A DNA stretch of 64,000 nt, taken from NCBI RefSeq assembly GCF_022539665.2, contig NC_081337.1, positions 8,594,679-8,658,678 on the forward strand, in the 5' to 3' direction. The position numbers were made by a program, and so were the translations under genes. This DNA is from Daphnia carinata (Eukaryota > Arthropoda > Branchiopoda > Diplostraca > Daphniidae). The notes under the pieces were generated by a model that was not told the origin of the DNA, searched no databases, and was given only the letters and a program-made list of their open reading frames with translations. Of this stretch, positions 12,453-25,038 are shown in pieces. Within the stretch, counting starts at the first letter, position 1. Every line of letters starts with the position of its first letter.

Positions 12453-15400
12453 CTACTGATTAGCTGTAAATGTTTAGTTTGTTTTTTATGGGCGCCTTAA
12501 CTTGCATTTTTTTTTTTTTGAGAAGCCTTGCCGACCAGATTTATGCGGCCTAACTTGGCCGGACTATAATTTCCCGCAACTCGAGTCGTTTCACAAAGAA
12601 ATCAAAAAGAAAAGAACGAACGTAAGGACGAGAATCGAATGGCTTCTCCATCCCGTTAATGGGCATTCAATTATTAATACCAAATTGTAATAATAACATT
12701 AAAAAAGCTACCCCCTCTTGTACACGAATTCACATTCACACACACGCACAGGCTAATGTACAAAGCGGAGGGGGGGTGAGCAAGAGCATTGCATCGATGC
12801 TTTGGGTCAATCAAAGGGCAATTGTGTTTGTAGAGACACAATGCAAGCCCTCTATCCTATCTCTTTTTTTTTTCTTTCTGTGTATGTATATTCAAATTTT
12901 GGTTTCCCATTCTATATAGTTCCTCTCTCCAACTTTTTACTCTCTTTCAATGCGTCGGCATATGTGTTTTGTTACATCTATTTTTTCCTACTTGGGATGT
13001 ATATTTTCTTTTTCCTTTTTTTTTTTTTTTTTTTTCCCTTTTCTTGTGTGTCCATCGGGAGGGAAAAGGGAGTTTAGAAAAACGCTACAAAAGGCATCTT
13101 CCACATCACTTTAATACCGAAATACAGATATAGTAGTATATTTCTATTCATTTGCTTTTTTCACCGTGTGTCTGTTGTCTGCTAAAAGGAAAGGGGTTGC
13201 CCTGAGAGGATAGGGCTAACATATCAGTGGGAGTGAATGGGGAAAATATGAGTGTATAAATGTATATATCTCTGACGCATTGTAGTAAAAATATATAGGA
13301 CGAAGGAGAGAAAGAACCACGGATGTGCGTGTATAGAATCCGGTCGGAGTTATATAGGAAATGTACAAGATGAGATTGATGCATGGCTTCTCCAACAACA
13401 ACAACGCCCGCACACACACACACATAGACGAGCAAAAATATGAAATGGAAGGTTATACAAAAATAAGCAGACGACGTGGCACAATGCCTTCGTCTTTCCT
13501 TATTTTTTTTTCTTCACCGTTGTTGTCGTTGTGTGTACTATATTGGAAGCTTCTCTTGTGTCAGTTGAAACTTTCAATATCGAGTTCAACCCTGCTTCTT
13601 CCTTTTTAATACCACTAGTTTATTTTTTTTTTTCCTACTTCATCCGCCCCTCCATTTTTGCCCTTGTGCACGGCTGCAGCTTCTTCTTCTCAGTCATCTC
13701 ATTTTCTTTTTTTTTATTTTCGTCTATACGCTGATGAAAACATTGTTGTCGGCCTACCGGGACACGATACAAAAACATGGAAGAGCTGCTGCCTTCTATC
13801 AATTTTTTTCTTTTTTTTTTTTTTTTTTATCATTCATAAACCATACATGGATAGTAATAACTCCCTCCCTCTCATCGTATCTTTTCGCTCTCCTGAGAAA
13901 TATGTATTTCTTGCATTCAAGTTCGATTAAAGGTATCTGCGTTTCTCCAACAATTTTTGACCCAGCCAATATTTGACTAATCGGATTTCCACGAATCGAT
14001 TGAACGTGAATAGAAATTCTTCCCTATTCAGATTTCATGTTGTGCATATTGAATGTACGTCGATGTTCTCTGAACTTTGGTTCGTTTTTCTAACGTAAAA
14101 GCTTAACCGGAAGTGAAACAGAGTTGAAGTGAGTGGGCTGAGTAAAAAAAAAAAAAACCTAGAAAACAAAGCGTGAAAAAGAGACTAAATGTGTGTCTTG
14201 TACTTCGTCAAAATCAAGAATCATTAATAACGAAAATAGGAGAATCATTACGATGAAAAACGAGAAGCTGAACAGACGGACAAAACGGCCCGGCCGCTTT
14301 CTACGCGTCCCATCAGCAATCAAAAGAGGAGGGAGGAGACAACCTTTCACGTGTAATGACTGATCACAAATTATATAGCATGAGCTGCTCGCTGGATTCT
14401 CTTTTATATCTAGACGAGGTTTTTCAACAATACATTCGTACTTTGTCGAATTGGATCGACAACATCTAAAAGCGAAAATGGAAAGAAGAATAGAAATCAG
14501 AGGGTAGAGAAAGAGAGGACGGGCATCATTGGCAAACTCACCTTCTGACGTGTTTGAAGTCGGTCGCGTACAGATGCCGTACAGTCCAGTAAGCTCTTTC
14601 AATTCGGTAAAAGAAATAATTTACAAAAAAATCAATTGAGCGTCACTGACGATTTGTTCTCCTGACCCAACGTATCGTACATGGGAAGCGTCCGACTGGA
14701 ATAATTCCCGTTTTCTCTCTACACAATGCACTGCTATACATATTATTCCGAGTTTTTTTTTTAAATAATGAGACACTATATGCACCAATAGCAGGCAGAT
14801 ATTTAAAACGGAATATATTTTTTACTTCTTCCTTTTCTTTTATTATTCTTAATCTTTCCTTCTTGTTGATAGTAGCTGAGAACCTTCTTGTTCTTTTTTT
14901 TTTTCTCTGTCAAGCAAAGAAAGACGAAAAAGAAATAAAATGTTCAAGAAAAGAACAAGTGGAGCTAAATGGAGACGAAGCTGACATGTGCTAAATGCAC
15001 TGCGGAGGATGTTCAATGGCTCGGATCGTCATCATCGTCATTCTGAAAGGCTACTTTATAAACTTTGAAAAAAAAGAGAGGAAAAAAAATGAAAGGAGAA
15101 TGTATTATACGATGCGGAAGAAAACCACCTAGGGAGAGCGCACCCATTCGGTGGCTAACACCATTTTTTTTTTGTCAACGTTGTATATTTGAAATGAATA
15201 CTCAATGGAGACCGTCCGATGTGCGCATACAGAGAATAACATTCCGCAAGTGTATATCCCTATAGAAGAGTATCCATAGCCTTATAACAAAAGCGCATCC
15301 AACGGCTGGAGGTGCGAGCCGAATAGTCCAGTAGCTTTGGTGTATACACGGTGGCTTTTGCTGACGGTCGGAAATGCCGCGAATACCCAGGTGGTTTTGA

Positions 15401-15605
15401 AGAAAAGGCCACTCTTCTGGCGAACAGAATGAGAATAAAAGGTGAATTCGGAAGGCCATACAAAAGAATGTTAAAAGAGAAAAAAAAACGTCCGAATGGG
15501 CTGCGACATTGCAAATGGCTGTGGAAATGTGACCACTGTGACTACTTACTGATACTATTAAGGATACAATTCTTGACGCACTGTATTCAAATACAATGCA
15601 GGCCA

Positions 15606-15618
15606 CCCCCCCCCCCCC
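15606..15618. repeat. C homopolymer of 13 bases
   Basis: An uninterrupted C run in the gene desert. Confidence 0.85.
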
Positions 15619-18452
15619 TCTTTCACGGGTAACACCCCCGGAGTTGTATATAGATACGGACACCCTTTTCAGTTATTTCTGATTGTGTCCGAGTTACTTG
15701 TCTCGATTCAAACCCACTCGAGTTGAAAACGTTTAAGGAGGACCCGTGAAGCAGAAGAAGAAGAAAACCTTCTTGTATTGTTGTTTTTCTTTTTCTCTCA
15801 TTTCCTCTGTGTGTCTGCGTCGCGGCGGACCATATCGAAAGCGTCCACCATCGCATTAGAGATTTCTATGGATAGTGAAACGAGTTAGCGCGGGACGGCG
15901 ATGGTGAATACCAAGTAGAAAAGAAATAAATGCTCGCTAATGTTTCTGCCAGGCACACAACAAAAAGGTGGGAACTGCTGTATTCAATGACAATTGAAAA
16001 AAAAAAAATTCACTTCTCGGAGCATTGAATGTCAATGCTCTCCATGAACCGGTCAGGGCGGGGTGGTTTAATTCAAATACTGTGTTAAAAATAATAATAA
16101 AAAAATAATAAAATCGTTCGACATTGTGCCTTTTCTAGAGGGACGAGCCAGCGAGGTGACAATTAAGCATCCCACAAAAAGAAACCACCCAACCCAACAG
16201 CCAACATTTGAGAGCGATGGGAGAAAAGAAGTAAAAGAAAAAAAAGAGAAAACGAAAAGCAGCCTGCGCATCACTGAAGGTATACATTTGAATTCTCTTT
16301 TTCCATTATTTCTATGAAGAGAATGTAATATACATTCTCTCTCTCTCTCTTCCTATACATATATATAAATAGCGAATTAAATTTACTCTATTGTCAACGG
16401 TTCTTCATGGCCGAGCGTTTTTCTTTTGCTCTTAGGTCTCTCCCCCTTGTTCTGGCCCCTCTTCATACAGATGGGGAAGTGCAGCGTTTAGGAATTGTTC
16501 AACTCTCGACGACCAAAAGTCATTGAATCGATGGGATACAAGTGACAGCGGATCGAATCGGCACTTTGACAAATGACATTTCACGCCGACCCTCAAACTC
16601 CCCTTGTCCGTTGCATGAACTTTTTCCTCTGGCCGTCCGCTGTATGCCTGCCACCAAAATGCATTGTGACCGGCATGCACGCCCGCCATGTTGTCACACA
16701 CTCGGCCGTGTCCGCATACTTTTCTTTCAAGAGCTCTTTCTTCTCCCACACTCGCTCAAAAGCGATTCCAAGTCTGTCGTCTTTTTTCCACCTTTCACGC
16801 GGAACGACCCTCTCTCAATGGAAGTTGCTGTCATCTATCTGTTATAAAGTGATGTCGCCCCTTTTTCGGCACGGTCGCATACAGATCTGCACCATTCAAG
16901 CTTCATTACCAAGCCGACTGGCCGGCCAACGGGCTTTTTGGGGTAGCCCACCTTAAGACGAGTCAGTGGTGCGCGCCCGCTAGTTTCGAAATCCCGCCGA
17001 GCACTTCTCCATCATAGTGTCGTGTTGATGTGGCACCCTTTGCCCCTCGACAGCATCATACGTTGTTGTGTACCGCGTCAGCTCTGGTAATTCGTTTTTT
17101 TCTTTTCCGTCTATGTCGTCTTCCTCTTCAGGCTATGGGCTACATAGCCGTCATAAGAGAGAAAGAAAGAAAAAAGGAAAACTCCAGAACTAAATGGACT
17201 CTCTGGCATTCTCAAGAATTTTTCACGGTGTTTGCCATTGCATTCTTGCGCATTCACGAGCGTCTTTGTGTTGGTGTAAGCACGAGTGTGCTCACTACAG
17301 GATGACCGCTGCTGTTGTGTTGGTAACAAATGCAGTCATTCATTATTTTGGGTTTTGAGCACGATATTTTTCGCACCCCCTTCCCGAATAAGGAAAATGC
17401 TAAACAGACTATCCAAGAAAAATCCAAGAAAAATGATGTATGCCTTAATGAACTTGAATAGGATGGACTTTCTTTTGCAGGAAACTTGAAAATTAAGAGA
17501 TCGTCAACTATCGTATCGCCGTGAGAAACCGAAGCTAGACAGAAATGTGCTGTGGAGATGGTTTACCTTTTATGGCGCAATGCTATACTTGCCTGTAAAG
17601 GAATAAATACGTCTATGGAAAAGGATTATTTTCCATTTTTAAATATAGGACATTCCACATTACTTGGCTCCTCTTTGGTGTTAAAGTTAGTTTTCCCCCC
17701 GAAAATGCGCACAGACAGTGAAACGAGTTTCCTGGAAATGAGCAAACAGCAAGGGCTTCGTTCGATTGTTCAATAGACTGAAGAAGATAGTCTGTAAGGT
17801 GTCCTTTCTTTTTACCTGTTTTTTAGGCTATGTCTTCCTCTTTTTTTACACTTGAAAACAGAGTATGCTCTATTATTATTTTTTTTTCTCTTTTAGTTGG
17901 AGGATCTGTGGTGAATAAAGCGGTAATCACAACCAACTGCAGCATCAAGGTTGGCTGGAGACCTTTTGTCCGAGGGCCTTCTCTTGTATCGTCCTAAAGT
18001 CGACACGTCATGGCCAATGAAAAGCTTCATTCTGACTGTCATGCCATCACTGAAAAAAGCTTTGATTATTATTTTTTTGTATGTGCTTTCTTGCATATTG
18101 CGTGTTACCCCCTCAACCGCTCTCATCTTACATATTCTTTTCTTTTTCAGTTCTGCAGGCTGAGCTGTCAGTCGACCCAACTGGCCGGACAATCGTGCCA
18201 AATTAGCGCAACGTCCGTTTGAATATTCATTGTCTCCACTGCATAGATACGTCAGACTGAGGCTGTATAGCTATCATTCACTGTTATTACAGCTACTAGC
18301 TTCTTTGCGTAAAGACCTTCGTAAGAAAGCCATCAGCTACCGTGCGTAAGCTGTTTTATCCAGAAGAGGATTACGTTCTCTGCGTAAACTAGATTTCCAG
18401 TAGGCTGCCATGTTGTACGTGTTTTCAGCCAAGTGATTTCATAGCAGTCTGT

Positions 18453-18479
18453 TTAGTTATTCGAAAAAGGAATAACTAA
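18453..18479. repeat. Perfect inverted repeat, 10-bp arms, 7-base loop
   Basis: TTAGTTATTC at 18453-18462 pairs with 18470-18479. It lies about 550 bp before the satellite array. No function is apparent. Confidence 0.8.
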
Positions 18480-19080
18480 CCAATGGTGTTCATATATATG
18501 GGCATTTAGGCAATCATCAAGAATCTTCTCCTTCCAAGATTCTACTTATTGCAAATCGGGTATCCATTTTTCAACGTAAAACCATATGGCAACCAAAATT
18601 TTAGGAGACACGCCGTACCAAAAGGGATACAGATGATTGTGTACTACAACTTAGTGGAATGAGAATCGGCAATTTTACGCAGCATCAGACAGTCAGTCGC
18701 TTGAAATTGACGACATTTGTAAGCCGTACGTTGGACATAGTGATGATAGTGATTCCTCTTCCCTCCTCTCGCCATTCAAAACAACGTACATCATCTCAAC
18801 AGATTATAGGTTTGACGTAATAACATGGAAGTCATTGATATTTCCCCTGCGATTGAACCACTACAAGAGTGGCTTCAAGCTTTTACATATATATGCTGTT
18901 TTACGTTTTAGTTAAACAAAAAGTGCTTGTCGTATAAGGCATCTTCTCTTCTATCTGTTCAAATTGAAAATTACAACTGTTCATTAATTTTCACCCTTGC
19001 ATGATTTCATGGTCTACCCAAGTTCTTGAATAAATTGCAAAAAACAACTAACCCAAATATGTGCGCTAACAGCATTTTTT

Positions 19081-19905
19081 CCGTTTATTGAAAAATAGTT
19101 GGCCTTACTAGAAAACAAACACCGATATCGTAATTAGCGTTCAATTTGAGATATACTGTGTTATTTTTGTTGGATTTTAAAAGATTTTGTTTTTGGCCGA
19201 TTTTGACAAAAGTGAGAAGGCTATAGCCTTCCTTTCATTTTTGCCCAAAATTTAGATTTGATTGAAAATACATTATTCTGATTCAAAATTGAACGAGAAT
19301 CATGAATATAAAGTTCATTTTTTCATAGGGCGTATAGTTCTTGAATAAATTGCAAAAAACAACTAACCCAAATATGTGCGCTAACAGCATTTTTTCCGTT
19401 TATTGAAAAATAGTTGGCCTTACTAGAAAACAAACACCGATATCGTAATTAGCGTTCAATTTGAGATATACTGTGTTATTTTTGTTGGATTTTAAAAGAT
19501 TTTGTTTTTGGCCGATTTTGACAAAAGTGAGAAGGCTATAGCCTTCCCACTTTTTCAATTTTCGTCAAATTCTAGATTTACTTAAAAATACAATATTCCG
19601 GTTCGAAATTGATCGCTGATCACGAAAATCGGGTATATTTTTACATTAGGCTTATACTTTTTGAATAAACCGTAAAAAACAGAAGCCCGGCTTATTTTTG
19701 TCGGGCTTAAAATTTTTTGCTATTACAATATAATATCATTAGATCTAGATAACTATACATGTTTCTTGTTCAAAATTTAACAAGTAACACGAAAATGAAA
19801 TTTTTTTTTACGTAGAGTTGATGGTTTTTGAATAATCAAAAAAGTTTTACATGTCACGCTAGCGCTGAAGCGTACTGGCGCGCTAGCGTTGAATCTTTAC
19901 TTTAT
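19081..19905. repeat. Partial leading unit of the array (B-like plus C monomer)
   Basis: The first monomer is 315 bp instead of 320 because five bases are missing just right of its palindrome (near 19231), which breaks the outer palindrome arm. It is followed by a full 510-bp class C-type monomer. The array therefore begins mid-unit. Confidence 0.85.
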
Positions 19906-21055
19906 CCGTTTATTGAAAAATAGTTGGCCTTACTAGAAAACAAACACCGATATCGTAATCAGCGTTCAATTTGAGATATACTGTGTTATTTTTGTTGGAT
20001 TTTAAAAGATTTTGTTTTTGGCCGATTTTGACAAAAGTGAGAAGGCTATAGCCTTCCCACTTTTTCATTTTTGCCCAAAATTTAGATTTGATTGAAAATA
20101 CATTATTCTGATTCAAAATTGAATGAGAATCATGAATATAAAGTTCATTTTTTCATAGGGCGTATAGTTCTTGAATAAATTGCAAAAAACAACTAACCCA
20201 AATATGTGCGCTAACAGCATTTTTTCCGTTTATTGAAAAATAGTTGGCCTTACTAGAAAACAAACACCGATATCGTAATTAGCGTTCAATTTGAGATATA
20301 CTGTGTTATTTTTGTTGGATTTTAAAAGATTTTGTTTTTGGCCGATTTTGACAAAAGTGAGAAGGCTATAGCCTTCCCACTTTTTCATTTTTGCCCAAAA
20401 TTTAGATTTGATTGAAAATACATTATTCTGATTCAAAATTGAACGAGAATCATGAATATAAAGTTCATTTTTTCATAGGGCGTATAGTTCTTGAATAAAT
20501 TGCAAAAAACAACTAACCCAAATATGTGCGCTAACAGCATTTTTTCCGTTTATTGAAAAATAGCTGGCCTTACTAGAAAACAAACACCGATATCGTAATT
20601 AGCATTCAATTTGAGATATACTGTGTTATTTTTGTTGGATTTTAAAAGATTTTGTTTTTGGCCGATTTTGACAAAAGTGAGAAGGCTATAGCCTTCCCAC
20701 TTTTTCAATTTTCGTCAAATTCTAGATTTACTTAAAAATACAATATTCCGGTTCGAAATTGATCGCTGATCACGAAAATCGGGTATATTTTTACATTAGG
20801 CTTATACTTTTTGAATAAACCGTAAAAAACAGAAGCCCGGCTTATTTTTGTCGGGCTTAAAATTTTTTGCTATTACAATATAATATCATTAGATCTAGAT
20901 AACTATACATGTTTCTTGTTCAAAATTTAACAAGTAACACGAAAATGAAATTTTTTTTTACGTAGAGTTGATGGTTTTTGAATAATCAAAAAAGTTTTAC
21001 ATGTCACGCTAGCGCTGAAGCGTACTGGCGCGCTAGCGTTGAATCTTTACTTTAT
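19906..21055. repeat. Higher-order unit 1 (A-B-C, 1150 bp)
   Basis: Monomers start at 19906 (A), 20226 (B) and 20546 (C). The C monomer's extra segment holds two further stem-loops: AAGCCCG...CGGGCTT near 20833-20857 and ACGCTAGCG...CGCTAGCGT near 21006-21039. Confidence 0.95.
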
Positions 21056-22205
21056 CCGTTTATTGAAAAATAGTTGGCCTTACTAGAAAACAAACACCGA
21101 TATCGTAATCAGCGTTCAATTTGAGATATACTGTGTTATTTTTGTTGGATTTTAAAAGATTTTGTTTTTGGCCGATTTTGACAAAAGTGAGAAGGCTATA
21201 GCCTTCCCACTTTTTCATTTTTGCCCAAAATTTAGATTTGATTGAAAATACATTATTCTGATTCAAAATTGAATGAGAATCATGAATATAAAGTTCATTT
21301 TTTCATAGGGCGTATAGTTCTTGAATAAATTGCAAAAAACAACTAACCCAAATATGTGCGCTAACAGCATTTTTTCCGTTTATTGAAAAATAGTTGGCCT
21401 TACTAGAAAACAAACACCGATATCGTAATTAGCGTTCAATTTGAGATATACTGTGTTATTTTTGTTGGATTTTAAAAGATTTTGTTTTTGGCCGATTTTG
21501 ACAAAAGTGAGAAGGCTATAGCCTTCCCACTTTTTCATTTTTGCCCAAAATTTAGATTTGATTGAAAATACATTATTCTGATTCAAAATTGAACGAGAAT
21601 CATGAATATAAAGTTCATTTTTTCATAGGGCGTATAGTTCTTGAATAAATTGCAAAAAACAACTAACCCAAATATGTGCGCTAACAGCATTTTTTCCGTT
21701 TATTGAAAAATAGCTGGCCTTACTAGAAAACAAACACCGATATCGTAATTAGCATTCAATTTGAGATATACTGTGTTATTTTTGTTGGATTTTAAAAGAT
21801 TTTGTTTTTGGCCGATTTTGACAAAAGTGAGAAGGCTATAGCCTTCCCACTTTTTCAATTTTCGTCAAATTCTAGATTTACTTAAAAATACAATATTCCG
21901 GTTCGAAATTGATCGCTGATCACGAAAATCGGGTATATTTTTACATTAGGCTTATACTTTTTGAATAAACCGTAAAAAACAGAAGCCCGGCTTATTTTTG
22001 TCGGGCTTAAAATTTTTTGCTATTACAATATAATATCATTAGATCTAGATAACTATACATGTTTCTTGTTCAAAATTTAACAAGTAACACGAAAATGAAA
22101 TTTTTTTTTACGTAGAGTTGATGGTTTTTGAATAATCAAAAAAGTTTTACATGTCACGCTAGCGCTGAAGCGTACTGGCGCGCTAGCGTTGAATCTTTAC
22201 TTTAT
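21056..22205. repeat. Higher-order unit 2 (A-B-C, 1150 bp)
   Basis: It has the same order and length as unit 1, with class-diagnostic bases in all three monomers. I saw no difference from unit 1 when comparing lines by eye. Confidence 0.95.
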
Positions 22206-23355
22206 CCGTTTATTGAAAAATAGTTGGCCTTACTAGAAAACAAACACCGATATCGTAATCAGCGTTCAATTTGAGATATACTGTGTTATTTTTGTTGGAT
22301 TTTAAAAGATTTTGTTTTTGGCCGATTTTGACAAAAGTGAGAAGGCTATAGCCTTCCCACTTTTTCATTTTTGACCAAAATTTAGATTTGATTGAAAATA
22401 CATTATTCTGATTCAAAATTGAATGAGAATCATGAATATAAAGTTCATTTTTTCATAGGGCGTATAGTTCTTGAATAAATTGCAAAAAACAACTAACCCA
22501 AATATGTGCGCTAACAGCATTTTTTCCGTTTATTGAAAAATAGTTGGCCTTACTAGAAAACAAACACCGATATCGTAATTAGCGTTCAATTTGAGATATA
22601 CTGTGTTATTTTTGTTGGATTTTAAAAGATTTTGTTTTTGGCCGATTTTGACAAAAGTGAGAAGGCTATAGCCTTCCCACTTTTTCATTTTTGCCCAAAA
22701 TTTAGATTTGATTGAAAATACATTATTCTGATTCAAAATTGAACGAGAATCATGAATATAAAGTTCATTTTTTCATAGGGCGTATAGTTCTTGAATAAAT
22801 TGCAAAAAACAACTAACCCAAATATGTGCGCTAACAGCATTTTTTCCGTTTATTGAAAAATAGCTGGCCTTACTAGAAAACAAACACCGATATCGTAATT
22901 AGCATTCAATTTGAGATATACTGTGTTATTTTTGTTGGATTTTAAAAGATTTTGTTTTTGGCCGATTTTGACAAAAGTGAGAAGGCTATAGCCTTCCCAC
23001 TTTTTCAATTTTCGTCAAATTCTAGATTTACTTAAAAATACAATATTCCGGTTCGAAATTGATCGCTGATCACGAAAATCGGGTATATTTTTACATTAGG
23101 CTTATACTTTTTGAATAAACCGTAAAAAACAGAAGCCCGGCTTATTTTTGTCGGGCTTAAAATTTTTTGCTATTACAATATAATATCATTAGATCTAGAT
23201 AACTATACATGTTTCTTGTTCAAAATTTAACAAGTAACACGAAAATGAAATTTTTTTTTACGTAGAGTTGATGGTTTTTGAATAATCAAAAAAGTTTTAC
23301 ATGTCACGCTAGCGCTGAAGCGTACTGGCGCGCTAGCGTTGAATCTTTACTTTAT
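22206..23355. repeat. Higher-order unit 3 (A-B-C, 1150 bp)
   Basis: It has the same order and length. A single visible private change is TTTTTGACC instead of TTTTTGCCC near 22374 in the A monomer. Confidence 0.95.
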
Positions 23356-24317
23356 CCGTTTATTGAAAAATAGTTGGCCTTACTAGAAAACAAACACCGA
23401 TATCGTAATCAGCGTTCAATTTGAGATATACTGTGTTATTTTTGTTGGATTTTAAAAGATTTTGTTTTTGGCCGATTTTGACAAAAGTGAGAAGGCTATA
23501 GCCTTCCCACTTTTTCATTTTTGCCCAAAATTTAGATTTGATTGAAAATACATTATTCTGATTCAAAATTGAATGAGAATCATGAATATAAAGTTCATTT
23601 TTTCATAGGGCGTATAGTTCTTGAATAAATTGCAAAAAACAACTAACCCAAATATGTGCGCTAACAGCATTTTTTCCGTTTATTGAAAAATAGTTGGCCT
23701 TACTAGAAAACAAACACCGATATCGTAATTAGCGTTCAATTTGAGATATACTGTGTTATTTTTGTTGGATTTTAAAAGATTTTGTTTTTGGCCGATTTTG
23801 ACAAAAGTGAGAAGGCTATAGCCTTCCCACTTTTTCATTTTTGCCCAAAATTTAGATTTGATTGAAAATACATTATTCTGATTCAAAATTGAACGAGAAT
23901 CATGAATATAAAGTTCATTTTTTCATAGGGCGTATAGTTCTTGAATAAATTGCAAAAAACAACTAACCCAAATATGTGCGCTAACAGCATTTTTTCCGTT
24001 TATTGAAAAATAGCTGGCCTTACTAGAAAACAAACACCGATATCGTAATTAGCATTCAATTTGAGATATACTGTGTTATTTTTGTTGGATTTTAAAGATT
24101 TTGTTTTTGGCCGATTTTGACAAAAGTGAGAAGGCTAGTATAGCCTTCCCACTTTTTCATTTTTGCCCAAAATTTAGATTTGATTGAAAATACATTATTC
24201 TGATTCAAAATTGAATGAGAATCATGAATATAAAGTTCATTTTTTCATAGGGCGTATAGTTCTTGAATAAATTGCAAAAAACAACTAACCCAAATATGTG
24301 CGCTAACAGCATTTTTT
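23356..24317. repeat. Recombinant unit (A, B and a C/A hybrid monomer)
   Basis: A and B monomers are normal. The third monomer (from 23996) starts with the class C markers but, right of its palindrome (about 24150), switches to the class A sequence and lacks the C-specific 190-bp segment. It also carries a one-base deletion in an A run near 24096 and a three-base insertion inside the palindrome near 24137. This is the expected product of unequal exchange between C and A monomers. Confidence 0.9.
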
Positions 24318-24755
24318 CCGTTTATTGAAAAATAGTTGGCCTTACTAGAAAACAAACACCGATATCGTAATTAGCGTTCAATTTGAGATATACTGTGTTA
24401 TTTTTGTTGGATTTTAAAAGATTTTGTTTTTGGCCGATTTTGACAAAAGTGAGAAGGCTATAGCCTTCCCACTTTTTCATTTTTGCCCAAAATTTAGATT
24501 TGATTGAAAATACATTATTCTGATTCAAAATTGAACGAGAATCATGAATATAAAGTTCATTGTTTCATAGGGCGTATAGTTCTTGAATAAATTGCAAAAA
24601 ACAACTAACCCAAATATGTGCGCTAACAGCATTTTTTCCGTTTATTGAAAAATAGTTGGCCTTACTAGAAAACAAACACCGATATCGTAATCAGCGTTCA
24701 ATTTGAGATATACTGTGTCTTTTTTGTTGGATTCTAAAAGATTTCGTTTTTTGGC
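24318..24755. repeat. Trailing monomers (full B, truncated A)
   Basis: A complete 320-bp B-class monomer is followed by an A-class monomer broken after about 118 bp at GGCCGG. The truncated one has several substitutions, for example TGTGTCTTTTTTG and TTTCGTTTTTT, so it is the most diverged direct copy. Confidence 0.9.
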
Positions 24756-25038
24756 CGGAAAAAATGCTGTTAGCGAACATATTTGGGTTAGTTGTTTTTT
24801 GCAATTTATTCAAGAACTATACGCCCTATGAAAAAATGAACTTTATATTCATGATTCTCGTTCAATTTTGAATCAGAATAATGTATTTTCAATCAAATCT
24901 AAATTTTGGGCAAAAATGAAAAAGTGGGAAGGCTATACTAGCCTTCTCACTTTTGTCAAAATCGGCCAAAAACAAAATCTTTAAAATCCAACAAAAATAA
25001 CACAGTATATCTCAAATTGAACGCTAATTACGATATCG
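24756..25038 (-). repeat. Inverted copy of one monomer at the right end of the array
   Basis: About 283 bp that read as the reverse complement of the monomer, from the CAACTAACCC block to CGATATCG. It shares two private changes with the hybrid monomer at 23996-24317: the shortened A run and the three-base insertion in the palindrome. It is therefore most likely derived from that copy. The flank after 25038 is unrelated. Confidence 0.9.

Larger units (their letters stand above)
10001..19020. other. Gene desert, right half, up to the satellite array
   Basis: No exon or RNA gene could be supported. The stretch contains a C13 run at 15606-15618, poly-T runs near 11306, 13017 and 13807, an inverted repeat with 11-bp arms at 12424-12452 and one with 10-bp arms at 18453-18479. 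From about 18500 the base composition becomes plain AT-rich DNA leading straight into the tandem array at 19021. Confidence 0.6.
19021..25038. repeat. Satellite-like tandem array with higher-order structure
   Basis: About 6 kb of tandem copies. Copies can be counted by a shared CCGTTTATTGAAAAATAG block that begins at 19081, 19396, 19906, 20226, 20546, 21056, 21376, 21696, 22206, 22526, 22846, 23356, 23676, 23996, 24318 and 24638. Spacing repeats as 320, 320, 510 bp, giving a 1150-bp higher-order unit with three monomer classes. Class A has CGTAATCAGCG and TTGAATGAG, class B has CGTAATTAGCG and TTGAACGAG, and class C has TAGCTGGCC and AGCATTCAA plus about 190 bp of extra sequence. Nearly every monomer carries the palindrome GAAGGCTATAGCCTTC. 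Matching classes in successive units look almost identical by eye, pointing to recent amplification or homogenisation. No transposase-like frame is present. Confidence 0.95.

Noticed and set aside
16432-16956. Overlapping frames of 100-130 codons on both strands in the gene desert
   Set aside because: No resemblance to any family and no conserved motif; the length is within chance for GC-richer DNA.
19021-25038. The tandem array as a CRISPR array or DNA transposon
   Set aside because: Repeats are contiguous long monomers without spacers, the genome is eukaryotic, and there is no transposase frame or target-site duplication at the edges.
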